Source of the DNA: Treponema sp.
Lineage (GTDB): Bacteria; Spirochaetota; Spirochaetia; Treponematales; Treponemataceae
DNA length: 34,188 nt
Direction of reading: 5' to 3'
Assembly: GCF_024696245.1 (NCBI RefSeq)
Contig: NZ_JAILGZ010000077.1
Span: 1-34,188, forward strand
Below, in pieces: positions 16,508 to 24,050 of this stretch. Within the stretch, counting starts at the first letter, position 1; each line of letters begins with the position of its first letter. Under the pieces are notes generated by a model, which was given only the letters and a program-made list of their open reading frames with translations, had not been told where the DNA came from and did no database searches. The position numbers were made by a program, and so were the translations under genes.

Positions 16508-16523
16508 ACTTCTGTCTTATACT
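16495..16523 (+). promoter_or_regulatory. Possible promoter of the rsbU-like gene, leaderless type
   Basis: TGGAAA, 17 bases, TATACT (4 of 6 and 5 of 6 matches). The -10 ends nine bases before ATG 16533 and there is no Shine-Dalgarno sequence. Confidence 0.4.
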
Positions 16524-16532
16524 TAAAAAGTA

Positions 16533-18167
16533 ATGGCCGAGAATACAAAGTTACGGTTCAGGTTTTCTCCTGCCAGTTTATCAGTAAAACTTCCTCTTTA
16601 TCTGGTACTTTTTTGTCTTATAATCAATATTGTAAATGGTACCCTGGGTTACAGGATATTTAAAAGCCTTTTTGAAAAGCAGTACAAGGACATTACGGAA
16701 CAGATTGCAGCTACAGCCCTTTCTTACATAGACCGGGAAAAGCTTCAGGACTATGCCTGCGGCTGGAATCCGGATCAGGCCTGGGAGGAAAGCAACAGAA
16801 GGCTTGATGAACTTACCGTAACTGCAGAACTTGCCTATATTTACGTAACAATTCCGGATAAGGAATATAATTCCAGGGTTTATATTTTTGATACTGTAAA
16901 TCCCCAGATCAGGGGTGCTAAAAAAATAGAATGCGGTCACGTAAGTTCCCTTAAAAAATATGATGCTGAATATATTGCCAGCCTTAAAAAAGTAATGGAA
17001 AAAGGCCAGCCTTATATCCGTTATGTTTATAAGGAAACCGGCGGTCATGTTACTACATCAATTCCGGTGTGCTCATCTTCCGGAGAAGTTATTGCAATAA
17101 TGAGTGTTGTAAAGCCTATGAGTGAATTAAGGTCCTTTAAGGAGGACTATATAAGGTTTGTAGCCGTTAATTCCCTTATGCTTACAGCCGGATTTATAGT
17201 TATTTTCCTTATAGTTCTTCTTGTAAGGGTTATTCATCCAATAAAAATAATTACAAGGGAAACCTCTCAGTTTGCAAGACAGGGGGGGAAGCTTTCTGAA
17301 AGTATCAAGAAGATAAAGGGCCATAGTGAACTGGCTGTTCTTGCCCGTTCAGTAGAAAAAATGAGTGTGGACATGAACAACTACATCGACGTACTTACAA
17401 AAACTACGGCAGAAAAAGAAAGGCTTTCTGCAGAAATAGATGTAGCCCGTCAGATTCAGGCTAATATGCTGCCAAGAATATTTCCACCTTATGCTGCTCA
17501 TCCGGAACTGGAACTTTATGCCATTATGGAGCCGGCAAAAGAGGTAGGGGGAGATTTTTACGACTTCTTTGTAATAGATGATGACCATTTTGCAGTTCTT
17601 GTAGGTGATGTCAGCGGAAAAGGTGTTCCTGCAGCCCTTTTTATGGTAATTGCAAAGACCCTTCTTAAAAATGTAGCAATGCAGTCTTATTCTCCTGCTG
17701 AGGTTTTTGAAAAAGTTAATGCCCAGCTTTGTGAAGGAAACGATGCCCTGGTTTTTGTTACCTGCTGGATGGGTATCTTTACCTTAAGCAAGGGAAGCCT
17801 GGAATTTGCCAATGCCGGTCATACAAAACCTGTTATCAGACGGGGAGATGATTTTTCTTTTCTGGAATCCAGTCCAGATTTAATGCTTGCCGTAAACGAA
17901 AAAGTTAAATACAGAAATAACAGGGTAGATTTTAAACCTGGAGACAGGCTTTTCCTTTATACGGACGGAGTTACTGAAGCAGAAAACAGCAGTCAGCAGC
18001 TTTATGGAGAAGAAAGGCTTCTGGAATACCTGAGGGCAATTCACAAGGATTCTCCCCGGGAACTTCTTGAAGCCCTGCGCAGCAACATTGAGGAATTTTC
18101 CGGCGATGCCCCCCAGTTTGATGACATTACCATGCTGGAATTTTCCATTAAGAAAAGGCAGGGCTGA
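16533..18167 (+). CDS. RsbU-type membrane PP2C phosphatase
   Basis: A 544-residue sensor phosphatase. It has a membrane helix at about 18-40, an extracytoplasmic sensing region to about 205, a second helix at about 208-233, a HAMP-type segment to about 285, then a SpoIIE/PP2C domain from about 299. Metal-binding and catalytic motifs are intact: GGDFYDFF (near 338), VGDVSGKGVPAAL (near 357), NAGHTKP, YTDGVTEAEN and FDDITMLEF. By family knowledge it removes phosphate from a STAS antagonist protein; the likely partner is encoded at 18552-18854. It overlaps the kinase gene by one base (TGATG). No Shine-Dalgarno sequence is seen. The signal sensed is unknown. Confidence 0.9.
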   Translation: MAENTKLRFRFSPASLSVKLPLYLVLFCLIINIVNGTLGYRIFKSLFEKQYKDITEQIAATALSYIDREKLQDYACGWNPDQAWEESNRRLDELTVTAELAYIYVTIPDKEYNSRVYIFDTVNPQIRGAKKIECGHVSSLKKYDAEYIASLKKVMEKGQPYIRYVYKETGGHVTTSIPVCSSSGEVIAIMSVVKPMSELRSFKEDYIRFVAVNSLMLTAGFIVIFLIVLLVRVIHPIKIITRETSQFARQGGKLSESIKKIKGHSELAVLARSVEKMSVDMNNYIDVLTKTTAEKERLSAEIDVARQIQANMLPRIFPPYAAHPELELYAIMEPAKEVGGDFYDFFVIDDDHFAVLVGDVSGKGVPAALFMVIAKTLLKNVAMQSYSPAEVFEKVNAQLCEGNDALVFVTCWMGIFTLSKGSLEFANAGHTKPVIRRGDDFSFLESSPDLMLAVNEKVKYRNNRVDFKPGDRLFLYTDGVTEAENSSQQLYGEERLLEYLRAIHKDSPRELLEALRSNIEEFSGDAPQFDDITMLEFSIKKRQG

Positions 18168-18568
18168 TGGGAAAAAAGTTATTTAAGGCTCGTATAGACG
18201 ATATGCAGTCTGTTTATGATTTTGTTCATACCTATATTTCTTCTGAGGCTAACAGCAGCGAAGTTAATAAACTGGATCTTGCTGTTGAAGAAATATTTGT
18301 AAACATAGCCCATTATGCCTATTTATCTGATGGTGGTGATGTGGAAGTAGACTGCGTTACTGATGAAGAAGGTTTTCTCTGTGTTACTTTTACAGATTCA
18401 GGAAGGGCTTATGATCCTTTATTAAGGGAAGACCCTGATATCACCCTGTCAGTAGAAGAAAGGGCTATAGGGGGCCTGGGAATATTCCTTACCAAACAGT
18501 TTATGGATGAGGTAAATTATCAGTATCTGGATGGTAAGAATGTATTAAAAATCAGGAAACGATTGTAA
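18167..18568 (+). CDS. RsbW-type anti-sigma/serine kinase (HATPase)
   Basis: A 133-residue GHKL-type ATPase. The N box is at 42-46 (EIFVN), the G1 box at 77-79 (DSG, followed by RAYDP) and the G2 loop at 102-105 (GGLG). This is the layout of RsbW/SpoIIAB kinases, which bind a regulatory target and phosphorylate a STAS antagonist on serine. It is translationally coupled to the phosphatase gene upstream. Its last 17 bases overlap the 3' end of the STAS gene on the opposite strand. No sigma-B-type factor is in this window and treponemes are not known to have one, so the target protein is unknown. Confidence 0.9.
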   Translation: MGKKLFKARIDDMQSVYDFVHTYISSEANSSEVNKLDLAVEEIFVNIAHYAYLSDGGDVEVDCVTDEEGFLCVTFTDSGRAYDPLLREDPDITLSVEERAIGGLGIFLTKQFMDEVNYQYLDGKNVLKIRKRL

Positions 18569-18854
18569 GGATTCCATCCATTCCTGTAGCTGCAAAAACC
18601 TGCCTGCAGAATTCAGAAGGCTTTTTTACAGACATTTTTTTACCTGCAGCGGTCATTATTTTAAGAAGTAGAAGAACAACCCTTAAGCCTGCACTGGAAA
18701 TATAGCTTACGTCTTCAAGATTGAGTATAAGCTGATTACACTGGTCTGCCATTCCCCTTAGAATAAGTTCTGCCTCCGGAGCTGTAACTGTATCCAGACG
18801 GCCGGAAACAAGGGCTTCTATGGTGTCATCTTCAATATTTTGTGTAATTTTCAT
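18552..18854 (-). CDS. STAS-domain anti-anti-sigma factor (RsbV-type)
   Basis: A 100-residue single STAS domain. It has the expected order: beta strand, SGRLDTVTAPEAE, LILNLEDVSYISSAGLRVV with Ser53/Ser54 at the usual phosphorylation site, and a C-terminal helix. By family knowledge it is phosphorylated by the RsbW-type kinase and dephosphorylated by the RsbU-type phosphatase, both encoded next door. I start it at ATG 18854 because AAGGAG lies five bases before it; the longer frame from 18884 lacks support. The gene is convergent with the kinase gene and overlaps it by 17 bases. Confidence 0.9.
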   Translation of the reverse strand: MKITQNIEDDTIEALVSGRLDTVTAPEAELILRGMADQCNQLILNLEDVSYISSAGLRVVLLLLKIMTAAGKKMSVKKPSEFCRQVFAATGMDGILTIVS

Positions 18855-18870
18855 AAAAACTCCTTCATAT

Positions 18871-18900
18871 ATATTCTGAGGCATTTTTTTGTAAAATCAA
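18871..18900 (-). promoter_or_regulatory. Possible promoter of the STAS gene
   Basis: Read on the minus strand: TTGATT (18900-18895), 18 bases, GAATAT (18876-18871). This is a moderate match, placed upstream of the AAGGAG site. Confidence 0.35.
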
Positions 18901-18946
18901 CTTTTTTTAAGCTTAAGGCAGGCAAAATGGTATTCAGCCTAAAACG

Positions 18947-18955
18947 TGATATAAT
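18947..18955 (+). promoter_or_regulatory. Extended -10 promoter of the zinc-ribbon/SUMF1 gene
   Basis: TGATATAAT is a perfect extended -10 (TGnTATAAT) with no clear -35. The RNA would start near 18962, giving a leader of about 26 bases that contains GAGAGG before ATG 18988. Confidence 0.55.
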
Positions 18956-18987
18956 TTAAGGTAAGATTTGTTAATTGAGAGGATTGT

Positions 18988-19932
18988 ATGAGGTGTAAAA
19001 ACTGCGGTAGTGAAATTCTGGATTCATTCAGGTTCTGTCCGTCCTGCGGTCAGAATGTAGAAGAACAGATACTTAATCAGAATCTTGCAGATATTATTAA
19101 AGGCCAGCAGAATTCTTCAGAATCTTCTCATGGAGAAAGATATCTTAATTCCGGAGAGGACAATCCTGCTGTAAGAAGTGACATAATTCCTAAAATGATT
19201 CTTATTGAAGGGGGCTCTTTTGTAATGGGCCAGTCTGAATTTCAGAGAAATGTTCTTTTAAATACTTTTTATATGTCCGAAACTCCAGTAACCCAGAAGC
19301 AGTACCAGGCTGTTACTTCTTCCAATCCTTCAAAGCTTAAGGGGGCAGACCGTCCTGTAGAAAGCGTAAACTGGTGTGAAGCCCTTATCTTCTGCAATCT
19401 TTTAAGTATGTCCCAGGGCCTGGTTCCCTGTTATTCTTTGGGAATGACAACAGACCTTTTGTCCTGTAAAACAACAGACCCCCTCTGGAAAAGGGTAAGC
19501 TGTAATTTTGCCGCATCAGGATACCGGCTTCCTACAGAAGCTGAGTGGGAATATGCTGCCAGGGGTGGTAAAAATCACAATCCTTCTCAGTTCTCAGGCA
19601 GTGATGATATAAACAAGGTTGCCTGGTATGGAGAAAACAGTGATGTTCATACTCATGCAGTATCTTCTAAAAAATCCAACAGTCTTGGCCTTTATGATAT
19701 GTGCGGTAACGTTGCTGAATGGTGCTGGGATTATATGGAAGAACTTCCCCTTATGACCATGACAAATCCATGCGGACCTGATTCCGGTAACTGCCACGTA
19801 AAAAGAGGGGGAAGCTGGCTTGATGACATGCAGCAGTGTACCGTTTATTTTAGAAGCGGCTCTGCACCTGCAGGAAAAAGTTCTACACTGGGATTCAGGC
19901 TGTGCAGGAGTTTTATTGAAGGTATAATGTAA
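18988..19932 (+). CDS. Zinc-ribbon protein with SUMF1/FGE-like domain
   Basis: A 314-residue protein. Cys3, Cys6, Cys17 and Cys20 form an N-terminal zinc ribbon. A linker of about 45 residues follows, then a formylglycine-generating-enzyme-like (SUMF1) domain from about 70: MILIEGGSFVMG, YMSETPVTQKQYQAV, GYRLPTEAEWEYAARGG, NSLGLYDMCGNVAEWCWDY and a final GFRLCRS. In true formylglycine-generating enzymes a catalytic Cys follows the GGSW motif; here the sequence is GGSWLDDMQQC, so that Cys is missing. It is probably a binding or other SUMF1-like protein rather than a sulfatase activator. No signal peptide is seen. It may be linked to the partner-switching genes by position only. Confidence 0.85.
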   Translation: MRCKNCGSEILDSFRFCPSCGQNVEEQILNQNLADIIKGQQNSSESSHGERYLNSGEDNPAVRSDIIPKMILIEGGSFVMGQSEFQRNVLLNTFYMSETPVTQKQYQAVTSSNPSKLKGADRPVESVNWCEALIFCNLLSMSQGLVPCYSLGMTTDLLSCKTTDPLWKRVSCNFAASGYRLPTEAEWEYAARGGKNHNPSQFSGSDDINKVAWYGENSDVHTHAVSSKKSNSLGLYDMCGNVAEWCWDYMEELPLMTMTNPCGPDSGNCHVKRGGSWLDDMQQCTVYFRSGSAPAGKSSTLGFRLCRSFIEGIM

Positions 19933-19938
19933 TCCTGA

Positions 19939-19967
19939 TTGTTTTTAGCTCATTTATCTGTTATTAT
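19939..19967 (+). promoter_or_regulatory. Possible promoter of the lepB-like gene, leaderless type
   Basis: TTGTTT, 17 bases, TATTAT. The -10 (5 of 6) ends eight bases before ATG 19976, and only a GGA is present where a ribosome-binding site would lie. Confidence 0.45.
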
Positions 19968-19975
19968 GGACAATC

Positions 19976-20671
19976 ATGAAACAGAATATCTATGATTACT
20001 CATTTGAAATGAGCCGTCAGCGTAAACATAATATTACGGTAGCCCTTATACTTTCCATATCAGTTTTTATATTTCTTAATATTGTAGTAACTTTTTTTAT
20101 TTTTCCTGTTCTTGTACGTTCAGATTCAATGTCAGATGAAATTACTTCCGGAAGTGTTGTTTTTGTTACGCCTTTAAGCCGCAGTCCTAAGAGGGGTGAT
20201 GTGGTACTTGTAAAAAGGCTTGATGGAAGAAAGCTTTCTGCAGGAGAAAAGTTCCTTAATCTTGGATTCAGGTTTTTTACAGCCCAGACTTTTGCACCTT
20301 TTGGTCATTCAGACCGGGCTACAGGTAAAGAAAGTATCCGCCGTATACTGGCCCTGCCTGGGGATACTATTTACATGAAGGATTATGTTCTTTATGTAAA
20401 GCCTGCAGGAGAAAGCCAGTTCCTTAGTGAATTTGAAGTTTCCGAAAGTAAATACAGCATTTTAAGTTTTTCCATTCCTGCTGAATGGGACTGTATTGGT
20501 TCAAATCCCCAGATGGAAGAAACAACTCTTGGAGAAAACGAATATTTTGTTCTTGCAGACAACAGGGTAGAAGCTGTTGATTCCAGAAGCTATGGTCCCG
20601 TAAAAGGTGAACTTATAGGCGGCAAGGTTATTCTTGAATATTTTCCCCTTAATAAGTTTAAGCTGTTTTAA
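19976..20671 (+). CDS. lepB: Signal peptidase I (S26) homologue with Arg at the Lys position
   Basis: A 231-residue member of the S26 signal peptidase family: one membrane helix at about 22-45, then the Ser-containing box VRSDSMSDEITSG (Ser51), a RGDVVLVKR box, IRRILALPGD and the final LADNRVEAVDSRSYGPV box. These are boxes B to E of type I peptidases in order. In characterised bacterial enzymes the general base is a Lys just before the Arg of the KR..GLPGD motif; here it is Arg122 (codon CGC). The protein may be inactive, altered or specialised, or another Lys may serve. It lies upstream of hemW, 15 bases away. The family is certain; activity is uncertain. Confidence 0.85.
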   Translation: MKQNIYDYSFEMSRQRKHNITVALILSISVFIFLNIVVTFFIFPVLVRSDSMSDEITSGSVVFVTPLSRSPKRGDVVLVKRLDGRKLSAGEKFLNLGFRFFTAQTFAPFGHSDRATGKESIRRILALPGDTIYMKDYVLYVKPAGESQFLSEFEVSESKYSILSFSIPAEWDCIGSNPQMEETTLGENEYFVLADNRVEAVDSRSYGPVKGELIGGKVILEYFPLNKFKLF

Positions 20672-20686
20672 TTAAGGTAAAACTTC

Positions 20687-21862
20687 ATGAAGGATGCCCT
20701 TCTTTATATTCATATTCCCTTTTGTCTTGCCAAGTGTGATTACTGTGATTTTTTTAGTATTCCCTCTTCTCAAAAGACTGTAGATTCACCCTATATTGAT
20801 GCTTTAATAAAGGAAGTTTCCTTCTGGAAAAAGAAGTTTTCCCTTAATTCATGGAAAACCCTTTATATTGGAGGGGGAACCCCAAGTCTTATGTCTCCGC
20901 TTCTTACGGAAAAACTTTTAACTTCCATACTAAAGGCTTCTTCCAGTCTTCCTCAAGAAATTACAATAGAAGTAAATCCTGAAACCCTTACAAAAGAAAA
21001 ACTTTTATGCTACAGGCAGCTGGGAATAAACCGTATCAGTATGGGAGTTCAGTCCCTTAATGACGGGGCTCTAAAAGCATGCGGCAGGCATTGTACTTCT
21101 TCTCATATTCACAATGCCTTAAATCTTCTTGATAAATACTGGCAGTCTTCCTTAAATCTTGACCTTATTGCTGGTCTGGAAGGACAGTCTGATCAGGAAT
21201 TTGCTCAGTCCGCAGAAGAAACAGCTTCCTTTGGCAGTGACCATATGTCCCTTTACACCCTTACTTTAGAAGAAGAAACTCCCATGTATAAAAACACTCA
21301 TCAGGGCAGGGATTTTGACTATGACAGGGCTGATTCCCAGTGGTTTACCGGCAGGGAAATCTTAGAAAAGCATGGTCTTGAGCAGTATGAGGTTTCTAAT
21401 TTTGCAAAAAAGGGCCGTGAAAGCATTCACAACATGGGTTACTGGACTCAGCAGGATTATGCGGGAGCCGGTTGTAGTGCCTGTGGTACTTTTTATGATG
21501 GAGGAGGCCTTCGCTGGACTGTTAAGCGCAATATTGAAGATTATATTAAATACTGGCATGACTATGATGAAAGTAAAGATATGGACTTTAAGCTTCCTTC
21601 TGTTTGTGACAGTGAAATCCTTGACAAAGAGACAGTCGAGTTTGAATACCTGATGATGGGCTTAAGGACTGTTTTTGGTCTTAGTGAAAAAGAATACTTA
21701 AAGCGTTTTGCAGACCTTTCGCCCTGGCATGGAAATCTTAAAGAGAGGCTTGCTCAGGTAAAAGATATAAAAGTAAGGGAACAGAAAGGGGACAGGTACT
21801 TTTATCTGGATAAAGATGGGCTTTTATTTTTAAATAGTGTCCTTGAAACCCTTATGAATTGA
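20687..21862 (+). CDS. hemW: HemW-like radical SAM protein
   Basis: A 391-residue radical SAM protein. The iron-sulfur motif is at Cys13, Cys17 and Cys20 (IPFCLAKCDYCDF). It is followed by LYIGGGTPSLM, EVNPETLTKEKL, GINRISMGVQSLND and NLDLIAGLEGQ, all typical of HemW, formerly annotated as oxygen-independent coproporphyrinogen oxidase. A fourth nearby Cys, found in true HemN, is absent. HemW proteins bind heme and act as chaperones; whether this organism uses heme cannot be told here. AAGG lies nine bases before the ATG. The gene ends 10 bases before the promoter of the small ribosomal-type gene. Confidence 0.9.
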   Translation: MKDALLYIHIPFCLAKCDYCDFFSIPSSQKTVDSPYIDALIKEVSFWKKKFSLNSWKTLYIGGGTPSLMSPLLTEKLLTSILKASSSLPQEITIEVNPETLTKEKLLCYRQLGINRISMGVQSLNDGALKACGRHCTSSHIHNALNLLDKYWQSSLNLDLIAGLEGQSDQEFAQSAEETASFGSDHMSLYTLTLEEETPMYKNTHQGRDFDYDRADSQWFTGREILEKHGLEQYEVSNFAKKGRESIHNMGYWTQQDYAGAGCSACGTFYDGGGLRWTVKRNIEDYIKYWHDYDESKDMDFKLPSVCDSEILDKETVEFEYLMMGLRTVFGLSEKEYLKRFADLSPWHGNLKERLAQVKDIKVREQKGDRYFYLDKDGLLFLNSVLETLMN

Positions 21863-21871
21863 AATTTACCC

Positions 21872-21900
21872 TTGACGTAAAAAGGAAAATTCCGCATAAT
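21872..21900 (+). promoter_or_regulatory. Strong sigma-70-type promoter of the small ribosomal-type gene
   Basis: TTGACG, 17 bases, CATAAT: 5 of 6 matches in each box with ideal spacing. The RNA would begin near 21907, 26 bases before the GTG start. Confidence 0.75.
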
Positions 21901-21932
21901 AAGTGAACTTATTAATAGTAAGGAGTACTATC

Positions 21933-22022
21933 GTGCCTTGTGGAAAGAAAAGAAAGCGCGCAAAGATAGCGACACATAAGCGTAAGAAGAAGCTTAGAAG
22001 AAATCGTCATAAGAGTAAGTAG
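21933..22022 (+). CDS. Small basic ribosomal-type protein (AURKAIP1/COX24 domain, bS22/mS38-like)
   Basis: A 29-codon gene, far below the usual size cut-off. The product is about half Lys/Arg (MPCGKKRKRAKIATHKRKKK, then LRRNRHKSK). This agrees with the short bacterial AURKAIP1/COX24-domain proteins, whose relatives are mitochondrial mS38 and mycobacterial bS22 of the small ribosomal subunit. Evidence that it is real: AAGGAG at 21920-21925, seven bases before the GTG; a near-consensus promoter upstream; and a terminator downstream. It is therefore an independent one-gene unit between hemW and dxs. The role in the ribosome is inferred from the family. Confidence 0.85.
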   Translation: MPCGKKRKRAKIATHKRKKKLRRNRHKSK

Positions 22023-22057
22023 TCATACTGCTTTCTCGGTCTGACTTTTTCTAAAAG

Positions 22058-22094
22058 GACCGCGGTTTTTTAATTTAACTGCGGTCTTTTTTTT
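22058..22094 (+). terminator. Rho-independent terminator after the small ribosomal-type gene
   Basis: GACCGCGGTT (22058-22067) pairs with AACTGCGGTC (22077-22086) with one G-U pair and a nine-base loop, followed by eight T (22087-22094). Confidence 0.9.
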
Positions 22095-22119
22095 ACTCTT
22101 TTCGGGAGGCGCGTGAGCC

Positions 22120-24033
22120 GTGATTCTTCAGACAATCAAATCACCCCAGGATTTAAAGCAGCTGGATGAGGATAAGCTTCCTCTTCTTGCTTCACAAATG
22201 AGGGATTCAATAATTTCTACAGTATCTGAGAACGGCGGACATCTTGCCAGTAATCTGGGTGTTGTTGAACTTACCATAGCCCTTCACAGGGTTTTTAACA
22301 GCCCTGATGATGCAATAGTCTGGGACGTCAGCCATCAGTGTTATCCTCACAAAATGCTTACAGGCCGTTACGGTCAGTTTTCTTCAATTCGTAAAGAAGG
22401 GGGAATCTCAGGTTTTACCAGAATTAAGGAAAGTCCCCATGATTATTTTGATGCAGGCCATGCTTCTTCATCAATTTCTTCTGCCCTGGGCCTGCTTGCT
22501 GCCTGGAAGCTTCAGGGGCGTAATGACAAGGTAATTGCCGTAATAGGAGACGGGGCCCTTACCGGAGGAATGGCCTTTGAAGCTTTAAGTCATGCCGGCC
22601 AGCTTTGTCAGAACCTTATAGTTGTTGTAAATGACAATCAGATGTCCATAAGTCCTAATACAGGAGCCCTTTCAAGATACCTGTCCCGCCTTACTACAGG
22701 GGCTGCCTATCAGAAAATCCGCCGCAGACTGGATCATATAATTGACCGGATTCCATATTTTAACCGCCATATTGGAAAAGTAATTTACAGAATGAAAAGA
22801 GCCCTTAAGGGACTGCTTTTATCAAATAATCTATTTGTAGATCTCGGTTTTGAATACGCAGGTCCCCTTGATGGTCATAATATAAAGGAACTGGAAAATA
22901 CATTTAAGAGAATTAAAAAGATTCCCCGGCCTGTTGTAGTTCATGTTGTTACTAAAAAAGGAAAGGGCTATTCCCCTGCAGAAAATAATCCTTCTGCCTT
23001 TCATGGAATAGGTCCCTTTAATATCAGTGACGGTTCAGTAGAAAAATTTAATGCCCTAAGCTTTACGGAAGCCTTCAGCCGCATAATTGTTTCCATGGGA
23101 GAAAAGGACAGCCGTATCTGTGCCATTACTGCAGCTATGTCAAAGGGGACGGGGCTGGATACTTTTTCAAGAAAGTTCCCGGAGCGTTTTTTTGACGTAG
23201 GAATTGCAGAAGAGCATGCCGTAACATTTGCCGGTGGTCTTGCAGCAGGAGGGCTGATTCCTTTTGTTGCCATTTATTCCACCTTTATGCAGCGCTCAGT
23301 AGACCAGGTAATTGAAGACATTGCCCTGCAAAACAGACATGCCGTTATTGTAATGGACAGGGCAGGTGCTGTTCCTGGAGACGGAGAAACTCATCAGGGA
23401 ATATTTGACATTTCACTTTTACGCTGTATTCCTGACCTGGACTTTCTTACGGTTGTAAGCGGCAGGGATATGGAACTTTGTCTTGATTATGCTGTTAATG
23501 TATGTAAAGGTCCTGTCTGTCTCAGATGGAGTAAGAATTCCTGTCCTTCAGAAATAGAAGAGTTTTCTCAGCCTGTAGTAAGGGGCAGGGGTATACTGGT
23601 TCCTGCAGAAAAAATATCTCCTTCCCTTGAAGCTTCCCTGGAAGATGCAGACAAAGATGGCCGCAGGATTCTTCTTGTGACAACTGGCAGCATGTACGGA
23701 GAAACTCTTGTTGCCGCAAGAAATCTTCTTATGAAGGGGTATTTATGCAGTATTTACGTGCTGCGCTTTATAAAGCCTTTTGATACTGAATATTTTACTT
23801 CCATAGCCAGAGATTATAATGCAGCTGTAATAATAGAAGACGGAATACGTATTGGAAGTTTTGCTGAATATCTTGATATGTATATCCATAAAACTTCAGC
23901 TTTGAGCAGTATTAAAACTCAGGTTCTGGCTTTTCCGGATGAATTTCTTTCCAATGGAGAAAGGGATTATATTCTCGAAGAAGCTGGTTTATCTCCTGAA
24001 TGTATTGTTAATGCAGCAGAAAAGCTGTTTTAA
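22120..24033 (+). CDS. dxs: 1-deoxy-D-xylulose-5-phosphate synthase
   Basis: It condenses pyruvate and glyceraldehyde 3-phosphate to DXP with thiamine diphosphate, the first step of the MEP isoprenoid pathway. Motifs: HLASNLGVVELTIAL, WDVSHQCYPHKMLTGR, the thiamine-diphosphate site GDGALTGG (143-150) with NDNQMSI (171-177), the pyrimidine domain GIAEEHAVTFAGGLA with YSTFMQRSVDQV, and DRAGAVPGDGETHQG. At 637 residues it is full length. The start is GTG at 22120, with GGGAGG at 22104-22109 upstream. It lies 25 bases after a strong terminator and leads a long co-directional run (folP, cdaA, cdaR, acpS and others). No clear promoter is seen in the short gap. Confidence 0.97.
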   Translation: MILQTIKSPQDLKQLDEDKLPLLASQMRDSIISTVSENGGHLASNLGVVELTIALHRVFNSPDDAIVWDVSHQCYPHKMLTGRYGQFSSIRKEGGISGFTRIKESPHDYFDAGHASSSISSALGLLAAWKLQGRNDKVIAVIGDGALTGGMAFEALSHAGQLCQNLIVVVNDNQMSISPNTGALSRYLSRLTTGAAYQKIRRRLDHIIDRIPYFNRHIGKVIYRMKRALKGLLLSNNLFVDLGFEYAGPLDGHNIKELENTFKRIKKIPRPVVVHVVTKKGKGYSPAENNPSAFHGIGPFNISDGSVEKFNALSFTEAFSRIIVSMGEKDSRICAITAAMSKGTGLDTFSRKFPERFFDVGIAEEHAVTFAGGLAAGGLIPFVAIYSTFMQRSVDQVIEDIALQNRHAVIVMDRAGAVPGDGETHQGIFDISLLRCIPDLDFLTVVSGRDMELCLDYAVNVCKGPVCLRWSKNSCPSEIEEFSQPVVRGRGILVPAEKISPSLEASLEDADKDGRRILLVTTGSMYGETLVAARNLLMKGYLCSIYVLRFIKPFDTEYFTSIARDYNAAVIIEDGIRIGSFAEYLDMYIHKTSALSSIKTQVLAFPDEFLSNGERDYILEEAGLSPECIVNAAEKLF

Positions 24034-24050
24034 AAAAGGAGAATTTAATA

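Noticed and set aside
22113-22115. GTG as an alternative dxs start
   Set aside because: It is in a different frame from the dxs coding sequence.
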